Below the pieces are notes generated by a model, which worked only from the letters and a program-made list of their open reading frames with translations, did no database searches and was not told the DNA's origin. Of a stretch of DNA of 64,000 nt, positions 1-7,781 are shown piece after piece (position 1 is the stretch's first letter; the number at the start of each line of letters is the position of its first letter). Source of the stretch: JARRQJ01 sp963761035. Lineage in GTDB: Bacteria > Pseudomonadota > Gammaproteobacteria > DRLM01. Both the position numbers and the translations under genes were made by a program. Location of the stretch: assembly GCA_963761035.1 (NCBI GenBank), contig CAVXFH010000002.1:1302001-1366000 (forward strand), written 5' to 3'.

Positions 1-1065
1 CACATCGTCTTGACCGCGCCAGACGGAAATCATCAACGGCGACCAACCCTGGTAAGGTCGATCGCCGTTCGCCAATACCGGTTCGGGCTCAGCCTCGATG
101 ATGGCGGCGGTTTTTGTCTTTTCCTGTCCTTCCACTTTTGCGCCGGCTGCGACGAGGCGAAAGACGATATCTTTGTAGCCGCGCGACTGCGCATACTGTA
201 CCGCAGTCCAGCCACGCTGATTCCGCGCGTTGATATCTGATTTGGCTTTAAGCAGGTCGCCCACCGCCTCAACATCCCCCTGGGTTACCGCCAGCAGTAA
301 TGGCGTATTGCCGTTTGCGTCGCTGGTCTTGACGTCGGCGCCACCGGCCACCAGACGTCTGACTATGTTCTCGTGACCTTCCCGCACCGCCAAAATCAAG
401 GCGCTGTCCTGATAACGATCCTTAATGTTGGGATCGGCTCCGGCGCGCAACAACATATCCACCACATCGTCATGACCCGCCTCCGCCGCTTCCATCAAAG
501 GTGTACGACCGTAACCATCCGCGGCGTTGATATCGGCGCCGCGCACGATCATTGCCGGCACCTGGTTGGTTTCGCCCCGGCGCACCACATCCAGCATTTC
601 CTGCGCCGTAGGTTTGGCAGCGTTCGCGATCTCGCGCAACTTGGCGACGGCCATATCATATCCCTGAGCGGCCGCCAGCTTAAACCACTGCTCGGCCATA
701 ATATGATCCAGATTTACGCCCCAACCGTTGTCGTACATCATGCCGAGGTTGTATTGCGCCTTGGCGTATCCCTGATCCGCGGCACGCTTTAACCAAAGCA
801 CCGCGGCCTCATGGCTCTTTTCAACGCTGGTGCCCATGCGATAAAAGCCCGCAAGCCGATATTGCGCCTCCGCATTGCCTTTTTCCGCCAAAGGCTTTAA
901 CAATTGCACGGCTCGCGCGTAATCCTTAACGCGCACGGCGATATCGACTTGGTCCAAGTTGCCGCCGAACGCTGATAAGGTCAGCGCCAGAAATAAACAC
1001 AAAGAGCGGGTTACAAGGATGCCGCTATGTATAGATATAAGCTTTTTAGTGATCGATCCATCCAT
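1..1065 (-). CDS. Sel1-repeat and ankyrin-repeat protein, 3' end outside window
   Basis: I translated this minus-strand gene directly; it is open to the window edge, so its C-terminus is missing. It starts at ATG 1065, two bases after the TGA of the upstream oxidoreductase, so the two are probably co-transcribed. The N-terminus has a hydrophobic segment (RSLCLFLALTLSAFGG) that looks like a signal peptide. Next come Sel1-like repeats (EAQYRLAGFYRMG, AKAQYNLGMMYDNGWGV). From about residue 170 there are at least four ankyrin repeats (GRTPLMEAAEAGHDDVVDML, GNTPLLLAVTQGDVEAV). Both repeat types make protein-binding scaffolds; the partner is unknown. Position suggests a periplasmic or membrane-associated helper of the electron-transfer locus, which is inference. 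Confidence 0.85.
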   Translation of the reverse strand, partial: MDGSITKKLISIHSGILVTRSLCLFLALTLSAFGGNLDQVDIAVRVKDYARAVQLLKPLAEKGNAEAQYRLAGFYRMGTSVEKSHEAAVLWLKRAADQGYAKAQYNLGMMYDNGWGVNLDHIMAEQWFKLAAAQGYDMAVAKLREIANAAKPTAQEMLDVVRRGETNQVPAMIVRGADINAADGYGRTPLMEAAEAGHDDVVDMLLRAGADPNIKDRYQDSALILAVREGHENIVRRLVAGGADVKTSDANGNTPLLLAVTQGDVEAVGDLLKAKSDINARNQRGWTAVQYAQSRGYKDIVFRLVAAGAKVEGQEKTKTAAIIEAEPEPVLANGDRPYQGWSPLMISVWRGQDDV

Positions 1066-1067
1066 TC

Positions 1068-2348
1068 TCAGGCCGTTCCATACTTGGTTTCCACCTCGAT
1101 ACCGATGGTCTTTAGAAATGCAGTGGGCAGCACGCCGCCAGCGCAGACGATAACCGCGTTGTTGGGCAGATCAACGCACTGGCCATTATGATCCAACTTG
1201 ACGCCGTCGGAGGTGATCTCCCTGACTTCGGACTGCAGCATCACCCGCAGGCGACCGGCAGCCGCCGCCTCTTGCACCTTCTGCCGATTCTTCTCCTTGC
1301 TGCGGGAAAAGGCCGCGGCGCGATACGACAACGTCACGGTGGTATCCGGTTCGGCGGCGATACAGGCGGCGGCCTCCAAGGCGCTGTCTCCACCGCCCAC
1401 CACCAGCACATGCCGGCCGCGATACTGTTCCGGATCGATTAAGTGGTAAACGACTTTCGACAAGTTCTCGCCCGGCACGCCGAGCCGGCGCGGCGTGCCG
1501 CGCCGCCCGATGGCAAGCAATATTGCGTGCGTCTGGTAACTGCCGCGGCTAGTCTTAACGCAATATCCGTCACCACTTTTATGAATCTCTTCCACACGCT
1601 CGCCTTCATTGATCTTAAGACCGGTCTTGCGTTGCACTTCTCGCCATAGGGCCAACAACGCCTCCTTACTCGTCTCGGCAAGTTTTACCTTGCCAAAAAG
1701 GGGCAGATTCATGGGCGCGGTCATGACTATTTTGCCGCGCGGGTAATGCGCCACCGTGCCGCCCACGTTGTCCTGTTCGAGAGTGACGAAACGCAATTTG
1801 CTTTCCATAGCCGCCAGCGATGCGGCGAAACCGGCGGGGCCCGCACCCACGATCACCACATGCAATCCTTGGCCTTTGCCGATGCCCCTCAATTTAACGA
1901 TGGACGCCATGGCCTGCCGGCCTTGCTCCACGCTGTTGCGTATCAAGCCCATCCCGCCCAACTCACCGGCAATGAAAATACCGGGCACGTTGGTCTCAAA
2001 AGTGGGCTTGACCAGGGGGATATCCACACCGCGTTTTTCCGTGCCGAACACCAGGGTGATGGCGTCTTCGGGACAAGCGACTACGCAGGCGCCGTGACCT
2101 ACGCAGGAAGTCGGGCTGATCAGCTCGGCCTTGCGATGAATGATGCCCAGCACTGAACGTTCTGGACAGGCGCTGACACAGGAACCGCAACCGATGCAGC
2201 GCAGCGGATCAATCACCGGATGCAAAGAGGGAGGTTCGGTTAAGCCATCGCGACGCGACGCGTCGCGCAAAGCAATCATCCGCTCCTGGCGGACATTGCG
2301 GCGGCGCAGGTACAGCACCCATATCATCAGCATGGGCGCGAAGTACAT
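1068..2348 (-). CDS. Membrane-anchored ferredoxin-domain FAD/NAD(P) oxidoreductase
   Basis: About 426 residues from ATG 2348; an open extension to a TTG at 2411 is possible. One N-terminal membrane segment (MYFAPMLMIWVLYLRRR) is followed by a two-cluster ferredoxin domain. Cluster one is canonical (CIGCGSCVSACP). Cluster two reads CVGHGACVVACP, with His in place of the second Cys. The rest is a thioredoxin-reductase-like fold with an FAD site (VVIVGAGPAGFAAS) and an NAD(P) site (VLVVGGGDSALEAA), but without the CxxC disulfide expected just before the GGGDSA motif. It should pass electrons between a pyridine nucleotide or flavin and FeS centres at the inner membrane. It is divergent from the cytochrome genes and likely supplies or accepts their electrons. 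Confidence 0.82.
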   Translation of the reverse strand: MYFAPMLMIWVLYLRRRNVRQERMIALRDASRRDGLTEPPSLHPVIDPLRCIGCGSCVSACPERSVLGIIHRKAELISPTSCVGHGACVVACPEDAITLVFGTEKRGVDIPLVKPTFETNVPGIFIAGELGGMGLIRNSVEQGRQAMASIVKLRGIGKGQGLHVVIVGAGPAGFAASLAAMESKLRFVTLEQDNVGGTVAHYPRGKIVMTAPMNLPLFGKVKLAETSKEALLALWREVQRKTGLKINEGERVEEIHKSGDGYCVKTSRGSYQTHAILLAIGRRGTPRRLGVPGENLSKVVYHLIDPEQYRGRHVLVVGGGDSALEAAACIAAEPDTTVTLSYRAAAFSRSKEKNRQKVQEAAAAGRLRVMLQSEVREITSDGVKLDHNGQCVDLPNNAVIVCAGGVLPTAFLKTIGIEVETKYGTA

Positions 2349-2717
2349 GACAAGTTTTAAATCGTTGGCTGTCAGCACAGCTGTCACTCTATATCTAGCG
2401 TCAAATAACAAGTGCGATATTCATCACGCCCCGCACATAAGCGTTTCGGCATTATAGGGCCGGACATGATCTTCCATTAGCCGTCTCCGTAATGAGACAC
2501 ATAAGTCGTCGATCGGTAACGGCTTGCAAACAGCATGAATTCATCGATACTGCAGGGCGATAAACACCATTTAAGCATCGCTTGGTAGAGCCGTTATAGT
2601 GGCATCAGCATACGCCAGCGCAGTAAAAAACGCCTGAATTTTAGAGATTGGAGACACATTTGCAATTCAACTTTTAAGCTTCATTTAAGTTTCATTTAAT
2701 ATAAAGAATAATATCCT
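2349..2717. promoter_or_regulatory. Divergent intergenic region between oxidoreductase and cytochrome operons
   Basis: This gap separates two divergent operons and must hold promoters in both directions. Close to the plus-strand gene is an AT-rich stretch with a direct repeat TTCATTTAA at 2680-2688 and 2691-2699. The 11-bp spacing is typical of tandem sites for OmpR-type response regulators. No factor can be named and no coding capacity was seen. Confidence 0.4.
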
Positions 2718-3647
2718 ATGGGCAATGCGGCGCTAAGATTAAATGAGAAAAAGTCTCCCGCTGTTTCGCAAAAGCGCGGCGCACTTACAACCCGTGCAGG
2801 CGTGCGTCAATCCCGATGGGATGGATTAGGGTCTGCGCTGTTTTTCATCGGGGTATTAATTGTGTTGTACCTCGGCTGGCAGGACCGCAACAGCCTGCGC
2901 CTGACCGCAGAGAGCGGGATGGGGTATGCCTTGGGCATCATCGGTGGCTTATTAATGTTGCTGCTGTTGCTCTATCCCATCCGTAAGCGCGTTGCATTCA
3001 TGCGGCGCTTCGGGCCGGTCAAATGGTGGTTCCGGACTCACATGATTCTCGGCATCGTGGGACCGGTCACTATCCTCTATCATTGCAATTTCAAATTGGG
3101 CGCGTTGAACAGCAACGTCTCTCTGTTATGCATGATATTAGTCGCCAGTAGCGGCCTGATCGGCCGTTACTTCTACAGCAAGCTGCATTACGGCCTCTAT
3201 GGCCGCAGGGCCACGGCCCAGGAACTGCGCCAAGACATCTATCTTCTTAAGGATCAATCGTCGTCCCCTCTGCCTGCGGCCTCGCGCCTGGCAATGCAGC
3301 TGCACGCCTTGGAAGTGACAGCGCTGGCATCGCAGGACAAGACCGTGCGCGACCCGCTGCGCATCATCGTTTACAACCTGCGCAGCCATTGGATGAGCAT
3401 CAATCTTGGCAGGCTGCTCAAGGCGGCGATGTATAAACAAGACGCCGCGGGCGCCGCGTGCTTAAGCATCAAGCAGCTCAGGGAAGAACGGCGGTGCCTT
3501 ACGGTTTATCTGGAAATGCTGCGCAAGGTAAATCAATTGACGTACTACGAGCGATTGTTCTCGTTATGGCATGTGCTGCATTTTCCACTTTTTTTGATGT
3601 TGGTGATATCCGGCATCATTCATGTCATTGCCGTTCATATCTATTGA
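2718..3647 (+). CDS. Diheme b-type membrane protein (ferric-reductase/cytochrome b-like)
   Basis: This 309-residue protein has about five predicted membrane segments: residues about 38-58 (LFFIGVLIVLYLG), 75-97, 110-132, 138-158 and 285-309. Several His residues sit inside or next to these segments (RTHMILG, ILYHCN, LWHVLHFP, SGIIHVIAVH), as expected for b-heme ligation in a four-helix bundle. The soluble loop (about 165-280) carries no recognised motif. It is the first gene of the plus-strand operon and overlaps or nearly abuts the multiheme cytochrome that follows. I infer that it moves electrons across the inner membrane between the FeS/FAD protein and the periplasmic hemes. The exact family is uncertain. 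Confidence 0.72.
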   Translation: MGNAALRLNEKKSPAVSQKRGALTTRAGVRQSRWDGLGSALFFIGVLIVLYLGWQDRNSLRLTAESGMGYALGIIGGLLMLLLLLYPIRKRVAFMRRFGPVKWWFRTHMILGIVGPVTILYHCNFKLGALNSNVSLLCMILVASSGLIGRYFYSKLHYGLYGRRATAQELRQDIYLLKDQSSSPLPAASRLAMQLHALEVTALASQDKTVRDPLRIIVYNLRSHWMSINLGRLLKAAMYKQDAAGAACLSIKQLREERRCLTVYLEMLRKVNQLTYYERLFSLWHVLHFPLFLMLVISGIIHVIAVHIY

Positions 3648-3660
3648 ACGAGCCAATGAC

Positions 3661-5246
3661 GTGTTAAGGAATATCCTTGGGACCATTGCCGTGGTTTTTG
3701 TCGCAAGTTTCTATCCGACACTAGCTGCCGCCTCGAGCCTCGAGACTTTGATCATGCCCGGCAAAGTGATCAACGGCCATGCCAAGTGGGAAACGGCCTG
3801 CGAGAAATGCCATGAACCCTTCAGAAAAACGATGCAGAATAGCATTATGCCTCGACTGCCATAAGAAGGTCAAGGCGGATATCGATGACAAACGGGGATT
3901 CCACGGCCGCATCAAAAACATCAAGCAATTGGCTTGCAAGATTTGCCACACCGAACATATAGGCCGCGATGCCGACATCGTCCATCTCGATACGGATACC
4001 TTCGATCATCAACAAACCGATTTCCCCCTGGAAGGCGCGCACAAGGGGCTGGCTTGCGCCAGATGCCATAAAAAAGACGGCAAACATCGTGACGCGCCTT
4101 CGGCATGCAATGACTGCCATCACAAAGATGATCCGCACAAAGAGCGTCTTGGTAAAGAATGCGACAAGTGCCATAGCGTCAAGGCCTGGAAAACCAGCCG
4201 CTTCGACCACGACAAGACAAAATTTCCTTTGCAAGGAAAACATAAGGAAGCAACATGCAACAGCTGCCACCCCAATGAGCACTATAAAAATCTGGCGACG
4301 GAATGCATAGCCTGTCATCGCATCAACGACGTCCATGCCGGACGCTATGGCGACAAGTGCGAAAAATGCCACAAAGAGAAGAAATGGAAAGACGTGATAT
4401 TCGATCATGACAAGGACACCCGTTATAAATTGGACGGCGTGCACCGCACCATACGCTGCGATACCTGCCATACCGGCAAAGCTATACGGCGTCAAGCTGG
4501 CTACCGGCTGTTATGACTGCCATAAGCATGACGACAAGCATGCCGGTCGCTACGGCCGCAAATGCGACAGTTGCCACACCACCCGCGAATGGGGGCACAC
4601 CGTCTTCAATCATGACAAGGACACCAAGTTTCCTTTGAAGGGCGCGCACAAAGACGTCGCCTGCCAGGACTGCCATCGCGGCGACCTGGACAAGGAAAAA
4701 GGTCGTAACACCTGTTTTGCCTGCCACGAGAATGACGACGTGCATAAAGGCAAGGAAGGCAAGCAATGCGCCCGTTGCCACAACGAGCAGCGCTGGGACA
4801 AGCGGGTGGTGTTTGATCACGACATGACCCGTTTTCCCCTCATCGGGCTGCATGCCGCGGTGCCCTGCGAGGAGTGCCATTTAAGCACCAGCTACAAGGT
4901 GGCTTCCTACGGCTGCGATGCTTGCCACAAGAAAGACGACGTCCACAAGCTTACTCTGGGGAACAACTGCGCCCTATGCCACAACCCCAACGGCTGGCGG
5001 GTATGGCGTTTCGACCACAACATCCAGACCGATTACAAACTCGACGGCGCTCACGCTGACCTCCACTGCCGTGTCTGCCATCACGAACCGGTCGCAGACA
5101 AGATTCGCCTGGCGAAGACTTGCGGCGCATGCCATCAGCATGACGATGTTCACAACGGCGGTTTCGGCCAGCAATGTGAACGCTGCCACACCACCAAATC
5201 ATTCAAACAAATACGATTCACCGGTCGGAGGAAATCGCAGCCTTAA
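3661..5246 (+). pseudogene. 21-heme c-type cytochrome, split by two +1 frameshifts
   Basis: Three reading frames join into one cytochrome. GTG 3661 opens a clean signal peptide (LRNILGTIAVVFVASF...LAAA); an in-frame ATG at 3622 would overlap the upstream gene. The frame changes near 3844, where dropping one base gives QNS-LCLDCHKK, and near 4477, where dropping one A from AAA gives CHTGKLYGVKLATGCYDCH. The corrected protein is 527 residues with 21 CxxCH sites and recurring F-D/N-HD and KCH elements. All heme sites survive in whichever frame is correct, so this is either a very recent lesion or a sequence error. If intact, it would be a periplasmic or outer-surface multiheme electron carrier. 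Confidence 0.8.
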
Positions 5247-5308
5247 AAAGGCTTTAGGCGACGGCGAGTTACCACGAGATATTCAACAACTATTAAGCGA
5301 TAAAATTT

Positions 5309-7135
5309 ATGGCTATCAATCACGACTACATAAAGCCAGGTATAACCCGGACGGGTATAGCTTGTCTGTTGCTGGTCATTTTCAGCGGTACAACCTTCGC
5401 CGCATCGCGAATCAATTTCGATCACTTCGCCACAGGCTTCCCCCTCAACGGCGCCCACCTGCGTCTGGATTGCGAGAGCTGTCATACCCGCGGGGTATTC
5501 AAAAGCACCCCTACTCAATGCGTCGGCTGCCACAACAGCGGCACCTTGGTCGGGGCATCGAGCAAGTCCAGCAAGCATATTTTTAGCAGCGATAATTGCG
5601 AGGCCTGCCACACTACTGCCACTTGGGCCGTTGCCGTCAGGATGGACCATAATGAAGTGCGGGGAATTTGTGCCAGTTGCCATAACGGCCTTACCGCCAC
5701 CGGTAAGGCCACCGGCCACATCATTACCAATGCTACCTGCGATACCTGCCACACCACCGGTAATTGGACGACTACACACTTTGATCACAGCAATGTCACC
5801 GGCACTTGTGTCTCCTGCCACAACGGCAACATCGCCACCGGCAAGAGTCTGAGACATATCGCCACCGGTAATAGTTGCGCGGCCTGCCACACCACCCGCG
5901 GCTGGAATCCGGTGACGCGCGTCGATCATGTCGAGGTTATCGGGACCTGCGCCAGTTGCCACAACGGCACTAAAGCCACCGGCAAGAACGCCACTCACAT
6001 CGTCACTACGGCGCAATGCGACATTTGCCATACAACTACCGCGTGGACGCCGGCGCACTTCGATCATTCCGCGGTAAGCGGTTCCTGCGCCACTTGTCAC
6101 AACGGCACCACCGCCACCGGAAAGAACGCCAAGCACATCGCCACCAACAACAACTGCGATGCCTGCCACACTATCCAGGCCTGGAGTCCGGTGACGCGCG
6201 TCGATCATACGGCGGTAATCGGCAGTTGCGCCAGTTGCCATAACGGCACCACCGCCGGCGGCAAGGATGCCAAACACGTCAACAGCAGCAATAATTGCGA
6301 CGCCTGCCATACCACCAACAATTGGACGAGCGCGGTAGTCGACCACAGCGCGGTGATCGGTGCCTGCAGCAGCTGTCACAACGGCACCACCGCCACCGGA
6401 AAGAACTCCACACACATCGCCACTACGGCGCAGTGCGACTCTTGCCACAGTACCCTGGCCTGGATACCGGCCCGCTTCGATCACTCCGGCGTCACCGGCA
6501 GTTGTACCACTTGTCACAATGGTACCACCGCCACCGGAAAGAACTCCACACACATCGCCACCACGGCGCAATGCAATCTTTGCCACACCATCACGGCTTG
6601 GACGCCGGTTCACTTTGATCACTCCGGGGTCACCGGCAACTGCAGCAGCTGCCACAACGGCAGCACCGCCACCGGCAAGAACGCTACGCACATCGCCACT
6701 ACGGCGCAATGCGACACCTGCCACACCACTACGGCCTGGACTCCGGCGCACTTCAACCATACCGGCGTTACCGGCTCGTGCTCTACCTGCCACAACGGGA
6801 GCAGCGCCACCGGTAAAAATAACGGCCACTTCATCACTACAAAGGAATGCAACGTCTGCCACACTCCCACGGCTTGGACTCCGACTTTTAACTACGTTCA
6901 TATCTCGGGAAATTATCCCGGCGATCATAGAGTCGCTCTCACCTGCACTTCTTGCCATTCCACCAATAGCGAGACCGTGCCCTGGCGCAGCCCAGCGTAC
7001 ACGCCTTACTGCGCTGCTTGTCATGAAAAAGATTACAAACCGAGCGCACACGGTGGCAAGTCCGTTGCAACCAACAAGGATTGCTATGGAAGTTGCCATA
7101 AACACCGTGTCACAGACAGAAGTTTTGGGGGGTAA
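5309..7135 (+). CDS. 24-heme repeat c-type cytochrome
   Basis: The 608-residue protein begins with a signal peptide (TGIACLLLVIFSGTTFAAS). It carries 23 CxxCH motifs plus one CxxxCH (CYGSCH) near the C-terminus. Residues about 130-520 are tandem units of roughly 46 residues, each with two heme sites (CATCHNG... and CDxCHTTTAW...) and two extra conserved His (T/K-HI and FDH), enough for bis-His ligation of both hemes. The linker TATGKN recurs in most units. Such arrays occur in outer-surface cytochromes of metal-reducing and electroactive bacteria. It is 62 bp after the 21-heme gene and 2 bp before the next gene, so it lies inside the operon. Confidence 0.9.
   Translation: MAINHDYIKPGITRTGIACLLLVIFSGTTFAASRINFDHFATGFPLNGAHLRLDCESCHTRGVFKSTPTQCVGCHNSGTLVGASSKSSKHIFSSDNCEACHTTATWAVAVRMDHNEVRGICASCHNGLTATGKATGHIITNATCDTCHTTGNWTTTHFDHSNVTGTCVSCHNGNIATGKSLRHIATGNSCAACHTTRGWNPVTRVDHVEVIGTCASCHNGTKATGKNATHIVTTAQCDICHTTTAWTPAHFDHSAVSGSCATCHNGTTATGKNAKHIATNNNCDACHTIQAWSPVTRVDHTAVIGSCASCHNGTTAGGKDAKHVNSSNNCDACHTTNNWTSAVVDHSAVIGACSSCHNGTTATGKNSTHIATTAQCDSCHSTLAWIPARFDHSGVTGSCTTCHNGTTATGKNSTHIATTAQCNLCHTITAWTPVHFDHSGVTGNCSSCHNGSTATGKNATHIATTAQCDTCHTTTAWTPAHFNHTGVTGSCSTCHNGSSATGKNNGHFITTKECNVCHTPTAWTPTFNYVHISGNYPGDHRVALTCTSCHSTNSETVPWRSPAYTPYCAACHEKDYKPSAHGGKSVATNKDCYGSCHKHRVTDRSFGG
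5690..6880 (+). repeat. Tandem coding repeats of about 138 bp inside the cytochrome gene
   Basis: The heme-binding units repeat at DNA level, with near-identical blocks such as ACCGCCACCGGAAAGAAC recurring in the middle of the gene. The neighbouring units starting near 6380 and 6510 are the most alike, which suggests recent expansion by unequal crossing over. The region is prone to assembly collapse, so the heme count could be an underestimate. Confidence 0.7.
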
Positions 7136-7137
7136 CA

Positions 7138-7638
7138 ATGTTAAGGAAATTGTTGTGGGCCGCTGCACCCAAAAAACTGGCGATCGCCGCCACGGCGGTG
7201 GGCGCATTGACCTTATTACTTACACTCTCATTAAAGGCCCAACCCACCGGCGGGAGGGTTCTATCTGATATCACCGTAAGCGGTGACGCTGAGTGCAAGA
7301 CGGCGCAGATCAGTTTCAATTATCCCATACGCTATGTCGCTCACTTTCCCCAGAAAGAAGGAATCGAACTGCGTATCCAGTTGAAGCTGCTCGCCGTCAA
7401 CCCTTCGGAACAACCGGATTTGCTAAGGCGTGAAGCATTCTCTCCAACAGATGATGCAGCGCTGCTAAATAACGTAACGTACGAGGGTGATCCGACGGGA
7501 GGCGGCCCCTATCTCAGCCTGCAATTCAGCCGTACCGCGCATTTCACCGTGGCGCAGGGCACGGATTTCCGCAGTATGAACGTCTCTTTCAGCGTTGCCG
7601 CGGCGAGCTGTCCCGGAATGACACATTCAGATCCATAA
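7138..7638 (+). CDS. Small exported or membrane-anchored protein of the cytochrome operon
   Basis: This 166-residue protein starts 2 bp after the 24-heme cytochrome stop, behind a run of G bases (GGGGGG) that can serve as ribosome-binding site. It has one N-terminal hydrophobic segment (residues about 15-34) followed by a beta-rich domain: TAQISFNYPIRYVAHF, EGIELRIQLKLLAV and YLSLQFSRTAHFTV. Two Cys are present but no heme motif. The alternating hydrophobic pattern and placement between a cytochrome and an outer-membrane barrel suggest a periplasmic accessory or assembly factor. I do not recognise the family. Confidence 0.65.
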   Translation: MLRKLLWAAAPKKLAIAATAVGALTLLLTLSLKAQPTGGRVLSDITVSGDAECKTAQISFNYPIRYVAHFPQKEGIELRIQLKLLAVNPSEQPDLLRREAFSPTDDAALLNNVTYEGDPTGGGPYLSLQFSRTAHFTVAQGTDFRSMNVSFSVAAASCPGMTHSDP

Positions 7639-7781
7639 CTGCCGCCAGAATTCCAGTCATGACACATGTGATCGCCACTAACATTTGGTGTCAGAGCATT
7701 TCCGAAAAATCGACACCATCGGCGAGCATTTCCACAGATCCATTTTTGCATTTTCTCATCGTTGCCGCGGGCAGCCGGGCG

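Noticed and set aside
5690..6880. Regular repeats that could suggest a CRISPR array
   Set aside because: The repeats are coding, about 138 bp long, contiguous and in frame with heme motifs; there are no spacers.
5243..7207. A 654-codon frame on the minus strand opposite the 24-heme cytochrome, with repeated GVLSGGGGAV-like units
   Set aside because: It is the antisense image of the heme repeats; it lacks family motifs or a ribosome-binding site, and the plus-strand protein is certain.
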